Assembly (NCBI RefSeq): GCF_000622085.1
Contig: NZ_JHWL01000001.1
Span: forward strand, 248,001-312,000
From: Butyrivibrio proteoclasticus P6B7
GTDB taxonomy: Bacteria; Bacillota; Clostridia; Lachnospirales; Lachnospiraceae
DNA length: 64,000 nt
Direction: 5' to 3'
Positions 52,101-61,298 of the stretch are shown here, in pieces. The first letter of the stretch is position 1. Each line of letters begins with the position of its first letter. Under the pieces are notes generated by a model. That model had not been told where the DNA came from. It saw nothing but the letters and a program-made list of their open reading frames with translations, and made no database searches. A program made the translations under genes and the position numbers.

Positions 52101-55100
52101 GAGTTGGTGGCGTAAGCATTGTTTACCTTGAAAAAGGAACTGCTACAGTAGATGGTGTAGTTGTAGAAGTAACTGGTGAAATGGATCCATCTGCATTAGA
52201 TACATACAACTATGCAGCGGATTCAACAGTTGTTGTAACTAAGGGACCAAAGGCTCCTGAAAAGTATACCTTTATTGGATGGGAACTCCTTGATAACGAA
52301 GGCAATGTTGCAGAACTTTATTATCCAAATGCTCACTTTGATATTGTTGATGATTATATTGTTTCCAGAACAGAGGGTGAGACAGTTATTAACGAAGTAT
52401 TCCTTCGTCCACTCTTTGAAAAGACTGGTGCAGGAACAGATGATGTATATACATCTATCTGGTATGATCCTGGAAAAGGACAGGGTACAGCAACAGAAGT
52501 TTCTACAATTGATGGAAACAAGATTCGTGTAAATCAGGCAGTAACAGCTTGGACATTAGAAGAAGCAACAGCTAAGGGATTCAATTATCCTGGTTATGAG
52601 CTAGTAGGATGGAATATTGATCCTGAAGCAGCAGCAAATGGTGAAGTTCTTGTTGCTCTTGGCCAGAAGTATATTATTGCTGATAACGTAAACAGAGAAA
52701 ACGAAGGTAACCCATATCCTAACTATTTATATGCTGTATGGGAAGCTAAGTTTGGAACATATAAGGTTAACTACTATGTTGGAAGCGTATCAGAGGACAA
52801 TTATAAGGGAAGTTCTAAGAACTATATAGTTCAAGTTGGCACAAAGATTACACTTACAACAGAGCAGACTGATGATCAGCCTACAATTAACCTTTGGAAG
52901 CCTGATCAGGGCTACGTAGATGGCCGTCAGGATAACGAGCTCACAGTTGACGTAGATACATTTGATGCTCAGGGTAATGTAATTCCTCAGGTTATCAATG
53001 TAATCTATGATCCTATCGAAGTAACTGTAACCGTTAAGGGTCTTACAAAGACTTCTGATTACACAGGAGTAGAACAGACCTATAAAGAATACGAAGTAGT
53101 TCAGATCGAAGGTGAAGGCTACACAGCAGACTACTTTAAGCTTAAGGATGGCTTTGCTGGTGCACATGGTACCGATGTTGATACATATGACATGGGTCTT
53201 GAGGGCACAAGCGAAGATGGTGCTACAGCAGATACTTGCAGCTTTGTAAACACTAACGAGAACTTTACTAACGTTAAATTCGTAGTACAGAGTGATGGAT
53301 CACTTACAATTCAGCCACTTAAGATCACAGTTACAATTGTTGGTGATCAGGTGAATGCTACATACGATGGCAATCCACACAAGGCAGAGGGCTATACAGC
53401 AACAGCATCAAGCACACTCTATGATGTAAATGCTGATTACTTTGTATATTCACACAACCAGCAGACAACTGTTGATGAGAATGGTAAGCCATATGTTTCA
53501 AGAACTAATTCAGGAAAGTCTCCTATGGAACTTAGACCTGGAGATTTCGAGAACACAAATAATAACTTCACAATCACTGAGTATGATTTAACTGATGGAT
53601 ATGTAAATATTACTGGTTCAAGTGATGAGCTTGTTATTACAATTACTGGTAATCATACAATCGCTGATTATGACAGTGAAGAGCATACAGCAGTTGGATA
53701 CACATTTGAGTCTTCATCAGATCTTTTCACAATCGATATGCTTAACTGCGATTACGATAGTGAGACTGAGCCTTCAGTAGAAAGAACTGATGCAGGAACA
53801 ACTAATATGAACCTTTCAGAGGATAACTTCTCTGTAAAGGATGAGTACAAAGATAACTTCTCAAAGATAACAATTAACGTTACAGACGGATATGTAAAGA
53901 TCAATCCTCTTAAGGTAGATGTTACTGTAACAGGTGACAACATTACTAAGGATTATGATGGAAGTCCATATTCAGCACAGGGATATAATGTAACAGCAAG
54001 TAACGACCTCTTTACTAAGGATGACCTTGCTTACACACCTGGCCCAGATACAAGAATTGAGAATGATGAGCCATACGTAGAGGGAACAAACGCAGGCGAT
54101 TATCCTATGGGGCTTGCAGTAGGTCAGTTTGCACTTAAAGAGAATTCTAACTTTGAAATTAATTCTCTTGACGTAGTAGACGGATTTGTAAAGATCAATG
54201 CAATCGAGATCACAGTTAATATTACTGGTAATACAAACACCGGTAATGTATACGATGGTCTTAAGAAGAAGGCTACAGGATTTAATGTAGAAGTTGATGG
54301 AAAGCCAAATATGTCTTACGTAGTTGGCGAGGACTTCACATTTACACCTTCAGAAAACGTAACAGTAGATGATGCAAATGTGCCTTACGTAGAAGCTGCT
54401 GATGCAGGAACACATTACATGAATCTTGCAGAAGATCAGTTTGTAAACACAAACCAGAACTACAGCAAGGTTAAATTCAATGTAGTAGATGGTTATGTTG
54501 AGATTACTCCTATTTCAGGTGTGGAAGTTAAGATTACTGGTAACTATGATATAGTTACATATGATGGTAATCCACACACTGTAAATGGATTCACAGCAAC
54601 TACTACAGATAAACTGTATAAAGTAAGTGGCGCCAATGTTGATTTCAAATTTAATGGTAACGCTACTATAACAGAGACCAATGTTAAGACTGAAGGTGGT
54701 CTTCAGTACAAGATGGGTCTTAAGACAAGCGACTTTGAAAATAAGAACCCTAACTTCACAGATGTTAAGTTCACTATTAGTGTAGATGGCTTCCTTCAGA
54801 TCAATCCTCTTGGCGTTACTATCACAGTTACAGCTAACAGTGATGAAGTAAGTTATAACAGAGAGAAACATTCAGTTTCTGGTTACACTGTAGAAGCTTC
54901 TACTGAGCTCTACGATGTAACAAAAGTAGAATTTGATGCGCCAGAAGGTATGACAGTTGATGAAGATGGTATGCCTATGGTAGAGGGAACAGATGCTGGC
55001 GAGTATCCTTTGGATCTTGATAAGTCGATGTTCGCTAATACTGATACTAACTTCAATGAATCATTTGTTGTAAATGATGGCTTGTTGAAGATTAACAAGA

Positions 55101-57268
55101 TTTCAGCTACAGTTGTAATCTCTGGTAATACTGATACTAAGGTCTATAATGCAGGTCCTCAGAGAGTAGAAGGCTACACAGTTGGCGATATCTCTTCAGA
55201 TTATTATGAAGAAGGAGATTTCGAATTTGTTTCAACTGATGACGTTACATCTGAAGATGGTCAGCCTTACGTAGAAGGAACAGATGCTGATACTTATGAA
55301 ATGCATCTTACTTCAGCTAACTTCAAGAATAACAACGAGAGTGTTGATGTTTCATTTGAAGTAACTGATGGTTGGCTTATCATTACAGCATCTGAGGATG
55401 AGATTGTTGTAACTATTACAGCAGATACAGTAACTGAGACTTATGATGGAACAACATATTCTGTAACTGGCTATACAGTAAAGACAAATAACGATAACTA
55501 CACAGCGGCAGACTTCACTTATACTCATGGAGACAAGACAGAAGTTGACGGAGACGGAATACCATATGTAGAGGGATCTGATGCAGGAATTTATGAAATG
55601 CATTTGTCAAAAGATGACTTTACTAATATAAGTGAAAACTACTCTAACGTAACATTCGAAGTAACAGATGGTAAGGTTATCATCAATCCTAGAAGCGTAA
55701 CAGTAACTGTTGCTGGTAAGACAGCTTCAGAGCCATACAATGGCAAGTTACAGGAACTTGATGGCTACGAATACGAAATTAAAGATGAGTACTACACAAG
55801 AGCTGATTTCGAAGTTGATGAAGATGACGCTCATGCTGAAGGAACAAGTGTTGGCTCATACGACATGGAACTTTCAGAAGATAGCATCACAAATACTAAC
55901 TCTAACTTCGAAGTAACCTTCGCAGTAACAAATGGTAATCTCACAATCAACAAGCTTGCTATTACAGTAAATATTACTGGTCATGAGGCTGCTTTCGACT
56001 TTGATGGAAGCGAACATGAGGCTAGAGGCTATGATGTAAGCTTCGAAGATACAACAGCAGCTTCAACAACTGGCGCAAGTGGATTTGTATACTTTGACGC
56101 AGATGAGATCAAGGCAATCTATGATGAAAGCAATATCGTATTTGACTTTGATGGTGATGGAACACCTGATACAAATGATGATGCTGTAGTAACCGGAATT
56201 TTACCAGATGGTACTAATGATAAAGACTATCCAATGGGACTTGTTACTGCAATGTTTGGTAACAGTGACGATAACTTCAAAGTATCATTCGTAGTAGAAG
56301 ATGGTAAGCTCACAATCAGACATAGAGAGAATCCAATTGAAATAGCTATTAGTTCAAATGATGTAGATAGCGTTTACAATGGTTACATCCAGGAATACAG
56401 AATCACAGCTAATGTAGGCGTTGAGGATACTCATGGAGTAGCAGCTGTAATCGAGACCATCAAGAATGCAATCAAAGACTTCTTCTCAATTGGAGTATTA
56501 GTTGCTCATGCAGAAGATGGCGATGTAGAGTTTACAAAGGACGGTGTAACATACGTATTTAAGGGAGCTGTTGTAGAGACAAGCGGAAGAGAAATTGGAT
56601 CATATCCGTTCAGACTTGCAGGCGACTACGACATCATGCTTGATGGTGTAAGCGTTAAGTCTGAGTTCACTCTTAACCGTGACAACCTTGGATACCTCAA
56701 TATTGCACAGGCTCCTCTTACAATCACAGCTGATGATAAGGCTAAGTATGTAGATGAGACAGATCCAGAGTTTACAACAACTATTGTTGAACTTCTTGGA
56801 GAAGACGCAGGACTTGAAGTTCCTACATATTGCATCAGAGATGATGGAGATGCTGTAGGACAGTACAAGATTCATCCATATATTGGATATGCTGAGGATG
56901 CTGATATTCCTATCGAAGAATTAGATGAAGAAATATTTGCAATCCTTGAGAATTACAATATAGAGTTTGTTGACGGTACACTTACAATTAGTAATCGTCC
57001 TACACCTCCTGATAACCCACCTTCAGGTCCAACTGGTGGCGGTGGTGGAACACCTACAACTGATGCACCAGCACCTGCACCAGCTCAGGCAGTACTTGGT
57101 GCAAGAAGAGAAGAAGGTAACGGCCAGGCTGTTCTCGGCGCAAGACGTGGAGGAACAGACGATTTAACAAATACTCCTTCAAGAGTAATTGCTATCATCG
57201 TTGCAGCCGCTATCGCAGCTACACTCTTTGTTACTTCCAAAAAGAAAAAGGAAGAAGAGGAAGGCTGA
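49139..57268 (+). CDS. Giant cell-surface protein 2 (twelve MBG-like repeats)
   Basis: 2709 residues. The ATG at 49139 is chosen because GGGAGG lies nine bases before it; earlier in-frame starts precede the ribosome site. Signal peptide about 1-32, acidic Ser/Glu-rich region to about 185, then a long part paralogous to giant 1, including a Listeria-Bacteroides repeat near 486. From about 1294 to 2540 come twelve tandem units of about 100-115 residues, each with V-ITG, YDG and G-TV-like starts and YVEGTDAG-YEM-type middles. A final MBG_2 unit (ADDKAKYVDETDPEF), VLGARREE and VLGARRGG, a membrane helix (about 2683-2700) and a Lys/Glu tail follow. Likely adhesin. Confidence 0.85.
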   Translation: MLKKWNRFLAFLLALALITTMFGSDLASAHVYAAAEEIVDDTSSNDDIWEDVPEVEETSEDVAEPEVIVEETDPTIIDETPAEENNEDGDKPESLEGEDAASAGTDVASEDVTNETDDATVDEDTDAAEASDSSSLASSEEEATEASSEASSIEEIVEEEEKELPFEESDGGVTVKAVAEPGAFPEGTIMVVKALTESEAKAAADDAFENAVAEAKGADITFYFKGAEIEPAEGKSVKVTMSFDTPLDGDSYKVVHVEDNGEAAVIGDASSSGAEFTTDSFSIYVVAKEDDDNVERKIETYTFQIYEDGEWKTISEQTVKSGDILNNPGIPDLTSDEEFKGWFIYENNDWGAEVSFGERQEADIVPYKEYIVRAKIITTYHVVFIGVGGQVVQVKNVTVKAGETPELTLDVTVTPAKDTQNFTGWTNKEDEFFEDGELIDPSKEKNQTLTAVIEDGFWVHFDENDNGTGGGASYTKPEFVKEGGYATEPADPTRNGYRFTGWYTTSDCSTLFDFENTIIEDTTWVYAGWEVSEASFTVVIWKQNINDSKTANNSEKTYDYDDSFVVDSYEALKVITDSMLGGALNKVTSDPEHFGGFQLRSDKYEVKNADASLGNKISPKGDTVVNVYYDRKLITYKFYTCNVGRNGAYNIKAYSPASMSGLYGQPLSKYTYTWPSTRVWHETDAVDSYSDWGGTYYYLSGTQMTFLAQFSTTTDVDFYSTDSASGYYHFYHYKQNLNGSYPNTATNSVVSTGSGTWYFSNKYDGFSVKYYAKSSNGPWSEISVDDSVVYQNTSLYIRYVRNSYNLTIASVIEPIDPMTGKPVSSSVDVQKVYSLLYEAALSGKKTDAENIAKSFDAPKGYTVKTKDGVYLWADQAGTVPFNWNQTMPANNNTRAYIVLTRAEYPVVLDLNVDNDFNPDTKTGYDEVNTNGQSTGWWSWHGDTIDKDSITTKFKRPGYELVGWFNANGEPYDYGKVESAVTIYAKWRRVGGVSIVYLEKGTATVDGVVVEVTGEMDPSALDTYNYAADSTVVVTKGPKAPEKYTFIGWELLDNEGNVAELYYPNAHFDIVDDYIVSRTEGETVINEVFLRPLFEKTGAGTDDVYTSIWYDPGKGQGTATEVSTIDGNKIRVNQAVTAWTLEEATAKGFNYPGYELVGWNIDPEAAANGEVLVALGQKYIIADNVNRENEGNPYPNYLYAVWEAKFGTYKVNYYVGSVSEDNYKGSSKNYIVQVGTKITLTTEQTDDQPTINLWKPDQGYVDGRQDNELTVDVDTFDAQGNVIPQVINVIYDPIEVTVTVKGLTKTSDYTGVEQTYKEYEVVQIEGEGYTADYFKLKDGFAGAHGTDVDTYDMGLEGTSEDGATADTCSFVNTNENFTNVKFVVQSDGSLTIQPLKITVTIVGDQVNATYDGNPHKAEGYTATASSTLYDVNADYFVYSHNQQTTVDENGKPYVSRTNSGKSPMELRPGDFENTNNNFTITEYDLTDGYVNITGSSDELVITITGNHTIADYDSEEHTAVGYTFESSSDLFTIDMLNCDYDSETEPSVERTDAGTTNMNLSEDNFSVKDEYKDNFSKITINVTDGYVKINPLKVDVTVTGDNITKDYDGSPYSAQGYNVTASNDLFTKDDLAYTPGPDTRIENDEPYVEGTNAGDYPMGLAVGQFALKENSNFEINSLDVVDGFVKINAIEITVNITGNTNTGNVYDGLKKKATGFNVEVDGKPNMSYVVGEDFTFTPSENVTVDDANVPYVEAADAGTHYMNLAEDQFVNTNQNYSKVKFNVVDGYVEITPISGVEVKITGNYDIVTYDGNPHTVNGFTATTTDKLYKVSGANVDFKFNGNATITETNVKTEGGLQYKMGLKTSDFENKNPNFTDVKFTISVDGFLQINPLGVTITVTANSDEVSYNREKHSVSGYTVEASTELYDVTKVEFDAPEGMTVDEDGMPMVEGTDAGEYPLDLDKSMFANTDTNFNESFVVNDGLLKINKISATVVISGNTDTKVYNAGPQRVEGYTVGDISSDYYEEGDFEFVSTDDVTSEDGQPYVEGTDADTYEMHLTSANFKNNNESVDVSFEVTDGWLIITASEDEIVVTITADTVTETYDGTTYSVTGYTVKTNNDNYTAADFTYTHGDKTEVDGDGIPYVEGSDAGIYEMHLSKDDFTNISENYSNVTFEVTDGKVIINPRSVTVTVAGKTASEPYNGKLQELDGYEYEIKDEYYTRADFEVDEDDAHAEGTSVGSYDMELSEDSITNTNSNFEVTFAVTNGNLTINKLAITVNITGHEAAFDFDGSEHEARGYDVSFEDTTAASTTGASGFVYFDADEIKAIYDESNIVFDFDGDGTPDTNDDAVVTGILPDGTNDKDYPMGLVTAMFGNSDDNFKVSFVVEDGKLTIRHRENPIEIAISSNDVDSVYNGYIQEYRITANVGVEDTHGVAAVIETIKNAIKDFFSIGVLVAHAEDGDVEFTKDGVTYVFKGAVVETSGREIGSYPFRLAGDYDIMLDGVSVKSEFTLNRDNLGYLNIAQAPLTITADDKAKYVDETDPEFTTTIVELLGEDAGLEVPTYCIRDDGDAVGQYKIHPYIGYAEDADIPIEELDEEIFAILENYNIEFVDGTLTISNRPTPPDNPPSGPTGGGGGTPTTDAPAPAPAQAVLGARREEGNGQAVLGARRGGTDDLTNTPSRVIAIIVAAAIAATLFVTSKKKKEEEEG

Positions 57269-57302
57269 TAACTAACTTTACCCACTCTTAACATTCTATA
57301 TA

Positions 57303-57342
57303 GGGGCCGGCCAGAGTTCTTCTGGCTGGCCTCTTTCTCTTT
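57303..57342 (+). terminator. Rho-independent terminator
   Basis: GGGGCCGGCCAGA pairs with TCTGGCTGGCCTC around a short loop, followed by TTTCTCTTTT. It ends giant 2. Confidence 0.85.
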
Positions 57343-57488
57343 TGACAAAAGAAATACATAAAATTTATAATTAATTGTGTGGATGGAATTATTCCCAATT
57401 GATAATGATCAGTGGCTATATGGCTGATTATGTTGACTTTAGATACGAATTTGATATTAATTTGACAATATGGCGAGGATAACATATT

Positions 57489-57938
57489 ATGGCACAGGCT
57501 CTTCTTTTTGCCAGAAATCTTATTTGTATATGCATTGATGGCAATGAGGCTAATGATTATCAGGGCAGGATATACCAACAATACGACAAGGAAGCTATTT
57601 CTTTTTCCGGAATTATTGATATGCTTGTTTCTATAGATAATCTTTATGATGAGTGGGATTTCCCACAGGATGCTCTTGAAAAGAGACATTTTAATAAGGA
57701 AAAGAGAAGTGGTAAGAGGCGCGACAACACCACACTTAAGATAGACAGTATAGCGCAAAAGAGCTCTGTACAAAATGTTCAGAATCAGAAGGGCGAAAAG
57801 GCTACATTCTTTGTTCAGACCAAGTACAGGCAGGATGCCACCTGGCAGGGCGTCGTTGTCCTTAAGGAAAAGGACGAGAGCCGTGAGTTTCAGAGTGCTA
57901 TGGACCTTATCAGGATAATCGATGAGGTTTGCGGTTAG
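57489..57938 (+). CDS. Two-domain TWQG-motif protein, copy 3
   Basis: 149 residues. The C-terminal half (KATFFVQTKYRQDATWQGVV ... FQSAMDLIRIIDEV) is the same domain as the small proteins at 41973 and 48801, but WADEN is replaced by LKEKDE. The N-terminal half (about 13-68) is a second domain rich in aromatic and acidic residues, with ICIDGNEANDYQGRIYQQYD and LYDEWDFPQDAL. A basic linker joins them. No signal or membrane helix. It follows giant 2 and its terminator, so it has its own transcript. Function unknown; the extra domain may be the part missing from copies 1 and 2. Confidence 0.65.
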   Translation: MAQALLFARNLICICIDGNEANDYQGRIYQQYDKEAISFSGIIDMLVSIDNLYDEWDFPQDALEKRHFNKEKRSGKRRDNTTLKIDSIAQKSSVQNVQNQKGEKATFFVQTKYRQDATWQGVVVLKEKDESREFQSAMDLIRIIDEVCG

Positions 57939-57958
57939 GGAGATATATTTTTTGCCAT

Positions 57959-58735
57959 ATGAGTAAGACTAAGTTTAAGAAGATCATTAAGTGGATATGT
58001 TTGATACTATTAGTTGCCTTGATCGGCGCTGGTATTGCTTTTAAGATCTATACAAGCAAATACTACAGGGCTGATGAGGCAACTATTAATGTGATAAAAG
58101 AGAAATATAAGGACACAGTAAGATCTTATTCAGACAATAAGGGAGAGGTTTTCCTCCCTGTGGATAAGGATATCAGGGCGGTCATAGTTTTTTATCCCGG
58201 TGGAAAGGTAGAATATACTGCCTACGAGGGACTTATGTATGAGCTGGCTGACAGGGGGATTGTATGTCTTTTGCCTAAGATGCCTGAGAATCTGGCGTTC
58301 TTTAGATTGAATGCGGTTGAGAGTATTCAGAAGGGCTATGAAGAGGAGACTGCTCTAGCAGATGGTGTAGACTGGTATCTGGCTGGTCACTCTCTTGGCG
58401 GAGCTGCGGCAGCTAAGTATCTGTCCAAGAATGTTGATAGTGATAAGAATTATAAGGGGCTTATTCTGTGCGCGTCTTATAGCGTTGATGATCTGTCTGA
58501 TACAGATTACAGGCTCCTTTCAATATATGGATCTAACGACAGGGTTTTAAATATGATCTCTTATAGACTTAATAAGCGCAATTGGCCTAAGGATGCTACG
58601 GAGATCGTTTTTGGTGGTGGAATACATTCTTATTTTGGCTGTTATGGCATTCAGAACGGTGATGGGAAGCCGGGTCTGACTAATCTTGAGCAGATAGAAA
58701 GAACTGCAGAGTATATCAGCAATTGGATTGATTGA
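57959..58735 (+). CDS. Membrane-anchored alpha/beta hydrolase
   Basis: 258 residues from the ATG at 57959; a TTG 30 bases earlier is possible. An N-terminal membrane helix (about 9-29) is followed by an outer hydrolase domain: AVIVFYPGGKVEYTAYEGLM, the nucleophile elbow YLAGHSLGGAAAA, LLSIYGSNDRVL for the acid and GGGIHSYFG for the His. This triad fits the Abhydrolase_5 group. Substrate unknown; an esterase acting on surface polymers or diet-derived esters is plausible beside pectin enzymes. Confidence 0.8.
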   Translation: MSKTKFKKIIKWICLILLVALIGAGIAFKIYTSKYYRADEATINVIKEKYKDTVRSYSDNKGEVFLPVDKDIRAVIVFYPGGKVEYTAYEGLMYELADRGIVCLLPKMPENLAFFRLNAVESIQKGYEEETALADGVDWYLAGHSLGGAAAAKYLSKNVDSDKNYKGLILCASYSVDDLSDTDYRLLSIYGSNDRVLNMISYRLNKRNWPKDATEIVFGGGIHSYFGCYGIQNGDGKPGLTNLEQIERTAEYISNWID

Positions 58736-58820
58736 TGAGGATTAGATAGAATGCGGTTAGTAGCAGCTATATGTGTATGAATGCTGCAATTGAATATAGA
58801 AAGAATCGGGGAATGAAGGT

Positions 58821-60395
58821 ATGGAATTTAAGATTGTTGATGTGTTTAAGAGGAGCGTTACGATAGAGCTTGAGTCGGATACATGTTTCTGTCAGGAAAA
58901 AACATATGATATCCGAATTGACGATAGAATTATTACCACAGATAAGAATGTGGTTTCTGTGACAGGTCTTTTACCAGATCACGAATATGAGATTGTTGTT
59001 GAGTTTGACGGGGTTAAGAGTAACAGGTGTTTTAGAACACAGGCAGAGTCTTATCTTCTGAACGTGAAGGCTTTTGGAGCCAAGGGAGATGGGATAACAA
59101 ATGATACTCCTGCCATTCAGGCCGCTATCAGTGCCTGTCCTGAGAATGGTACAGTTCTTTTACCAGCTGGTACCTACTATGTGACTCCGCTGTTCCTTAA
59201 GAGCAATATGACGTTGTGGCTGGATGAGGGAGCAACCCTGCTTGGCGATAATAACAGGGAGCATTATCCGATTATGCCAGGAATGGTGCGCTCTACAGAT
59301 GAGAAGGATGAGTTCAATCTTGGAACCTGGGAGGGCAATCCTCTTGATTCCTTCGCTTCTCTGATTACTGGTATTGATCTTGAGAATGTGGATATTGTGG
59401 GACCTGGAACCTTGGACGGCAATGCCCAGAATGCTGACTGGTGGGTGAATCCAAAGGTTAAGAGAGTGGCTTGGCGTCCTAATATTTTGTATCTTTGCAG
59501 ATGTAATAATGTGAGAGTTCAGAATATCAAGGTGCAGAATTCACCTGCGTGGAACGTGCATCCTTATTACTGCGATAATCTGGCGTTTCTTAATCTTCAT
59601 ATCCAGAATCCATCAGATTCTCCTAATACGGACGGTCTTGACCCGGAGAGCTGCAAGGATGTGCTGGTGCTGGGAACGGTGATCTCTGTAGGTGATGACT
59701 GTATGGCCATCAAGAGCGGCAAGTACTACATGAGCCTTAATCACCACAAGGCTACTGAGAACATGGTTATCCGAAATTGCAAGTTTGAGAAGGGCCATGG
59801 CAGCGTGACTGTGGGATCTGAGGCTGCTGGCGGTGTTAAGAATATCAGGGTTTCTCAGTGTATCTTTGATGGAACTGACAGGGGACTTAGAATCAAGACC
59901 CGTCGCGGACGAGGTGAGAGATCAGTCCTTGATGATATTGTATTTGAGAAGATTAAGATGAATGGTGTTCACATGCCATTTACTGTTAATATGTTTTATT
60001 TTTGTGATCCTGATGGGCACAGCGACTATGTTCAGAGCCAGAAAGAGGCTCCTGTGGATGAGATGACACCTGTTATCGGTTCCATTATAGCGCGCGATAT
60101 TGTTTGTGAAGACGTTAATGCCTGCGTGCTTTGCGCTGTGGGACTTCCAGAGAGGCCTATTGAGAAGCTTGTGCTTGAGAATATCAAGGCCAGCTTCCTG
60201 CCTGAGTCAGAGCAGGTGCCAGAGCGACCTGTAATGATGGACAATTTCCAGGAGATGAAGGGCAGAAGCGTTTATGCCAAGAATGTGTCTGAGCTTGTGA
60301 TCAGGAACGTGACTATCCAGGGTGCTTCAGATTCTGAGCCAGAGTGCATTGGAGTTGCGAAGACCGACGTGGATGGGCTTAGATACGATGGATGA
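58821..60395 (+). CDS. GH28 polygalacturonase-family glycoside hydrolase
   Basis: 524 residues, AAGG just upstream of the ATG. An N-terminal beta-sandwich-like segment (1-80) precedes the parallel beta-helix. GH28 catalytic motifs are all present: NTDGLDPES, VGDDCMAIKSG, GHGSVTVGSE and RGLRIKTRRGRG. FGAKGDGITNDTPAIQAAI is the usual entry. There is no signal peptide, so it acts inside the cell on imported pectin or rhamnogalacturonan oligomers. It forms a functional set with GH105 at 61438. Confidence 0.9.
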   Translation: MEFKIVDVFKRSVTIELESDTCFCQEKTYDIRIDDRIITTDKNVVSVTGLLPDHEYEIVVEFDGVKSNRCFRTQAESYLLNVKAFGAKGDGITNDTPAIQAAISACPENGTVLLPAGTYYVTPLFLKSNMTLWLDEGATLLGDNNREHYPIMPGMVRSTDEKDEFNLGTWEGNPLDSFASLITGIDLENVDIVGPGTLDGNAQNADWWVNPKVKRVAWRPNILYLCRCNNVRVQNIKVQNSPAWNVHPYYCDNLAFLNLHIQNPSDSPNTDGLDPESCKDVLVLGTVISVGDDCMAIKSGKYYMSLNHHKATENMVIRNCKFEKGHGSVTVGSEAAGGVKNIRVSQCIFDGTDRGLRIKTRRGRGERSVLDDIVFEKIKMNGVHMPFTVNMFYFCDPDGHSDYVQSQKEAPVDEMTPVIGSIIARDIVCEDVNACVLCAVGLPERPIEKLVLENIKASFLPESEQVPERPVMMDNFQEMKGRSVYAKNVSELVIRNVTIQGASDSEPECIGVAKTDVDGLRYDG

Positions 60396-60476
60396 GTGTT
60401 GGAACGCATGCCTTAATGAGAATATCTGAACAGATATTTGAGATGGAAAATACATAAAGGAATATCACATTACATA

Positions 60477-60977
60477 ATGAAAATTATAAAGAATAGAATT
60501 AGGAATAGATTTGTCGCAGCAGTGCTGTTACTGATGGTGGCCTTTGCGATGGTGGGATGTCGTGGCAAAGTCACACCAGAGCAGGCAGTCACTGGGGCTA
60601 CAGAACAGGCTACAGAGTCAGAATCCCAAGAAGCTCAGCTGGCAGAGGATGGCGTTTACACCACCAAGGAGGATGTAGCTCTTTATATACATATTTATGG
60701 ACATCTTCCTGACAATTTCATTACCAAGAAGGAGGCCAAGGCCCTGGGCTGGCCAGGTGGATCTCTCGAGGGATACGCAGATGACAAGTGCATTGGCGGC
60801 GACTACTTCGGTAACTACGAAGGAGTTCTTCCAGAGGATAAGAAGTACCATGAGTGCGACATCGATACGCTGGGCAAGGACAGCCGTGGAAGCAAGCGAA
60901 TTGTTTATTCGGATGATGGATACATCTACTACACAGAGGATCACTACGAGACCTTTGAGTTGTTATACGAGCCTTGA
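60477..60977 (+). CDS. Barnase-family ribonuclease, predicted lipoprotein
   Basis: 166 residues. A lipobox-like MVGC ends a hydrophobic leader (about 10-27), so the mature protein would be lipid-anchored outside the membrane. The C-terminal 110 residues match barnase closely: YIHIYGHLPDNFITKKEAKA (with the Lys27 equivalent), GWPGG, KCIGGDYFGNYEGVLPE, HECDID (catalytic Glu), RGSKRIVYS (Arg pair) and EDHYETFEL (catalytic His). It cleaves RNA and is toxic inside cells. The inhibitor gene follows 37 bases later. Confidence 0.88.
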   Translation: MKIIKNRIRNRFVAAVLLLMVAFAMVGCRGKVTPEQAVTGATEQATESESQEAQLAEDGVYTTKEDVALYIHIYGHLPDNFITKKEAKALGWPGGSLEGYADDKCIGGDYFGNYEGVLPEDKKYHECDIDTLGKDSRGSKRIVYSDDGYIYYTEDHYETFELLYEP

Positions 60978-61014
60978 GCAAGCAGAAAAAGCAATACAAG
61001 TTAGGAGTTATTTA

Positions 61015-61290
61015 GTGGAACAGGTTTTTTATATTGATTTATCAGAAGTACTTACAATTGAAGATTTTCAGGAGGCGCTGGCCAAAGAGCTGCCTCTTCC
61101 GGAATATTATGGAATGAATCTGGACGCCTTCAACGACGTTCTTATTGAGTTTGGTTCTGAGTGGAACCTTATCTTTTACAACACAGCCAGGGCGGAGATG
61201 TCCCTTGGCAAGTATTTTGTTGCCTTCCAGAGACTATGCGCAGATGCCTGCGAAGAGTTCCCTACAATGAAAATCCGTTTCTTTAATTAA
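61015..61290 (+). CDS. Barstar-family ribonuclease inhibitor
   Basis: 91 residues from a GTG at 61015, with TAGGAG seven bases upstream. The match to barstar is clear: LTIEDFQEALAKELPLPEYY, GMNLDAFNDVLIEF with the two Asp residues that block the RNase active site. The usual Trp between them is Asn here. The same frame stays open far upstream through the barnase gene, but that part is only overlap. It protects the producer from any ribonuclease that stays or returns inside. Confidence 0.85.
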   Translation: MEQVFYIDLSEVLTIEDFQEALAKELPLPEYYGMNLDAFNDVLIEFGSEWNLIFYNTARAEMSLGKYFVAFQRLCADACEEFPTMKIRFFN

Positions 61291-61298
61291 AAATCTTT

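Noticed and set aside
48300..57268. LPxTG-type sortase signals in the giant proteins
   Set aside because: Neither C-terminus contains LPxTG or a close variant; only VLGAxR motifs and a membrane helix are present.
60697..61014. Long N-terminal extension of the barstar frame
   Set aside because: It overlaps barnase in another frame; the GTG at 61015 with TAGGAG gives a barstar of normal length.
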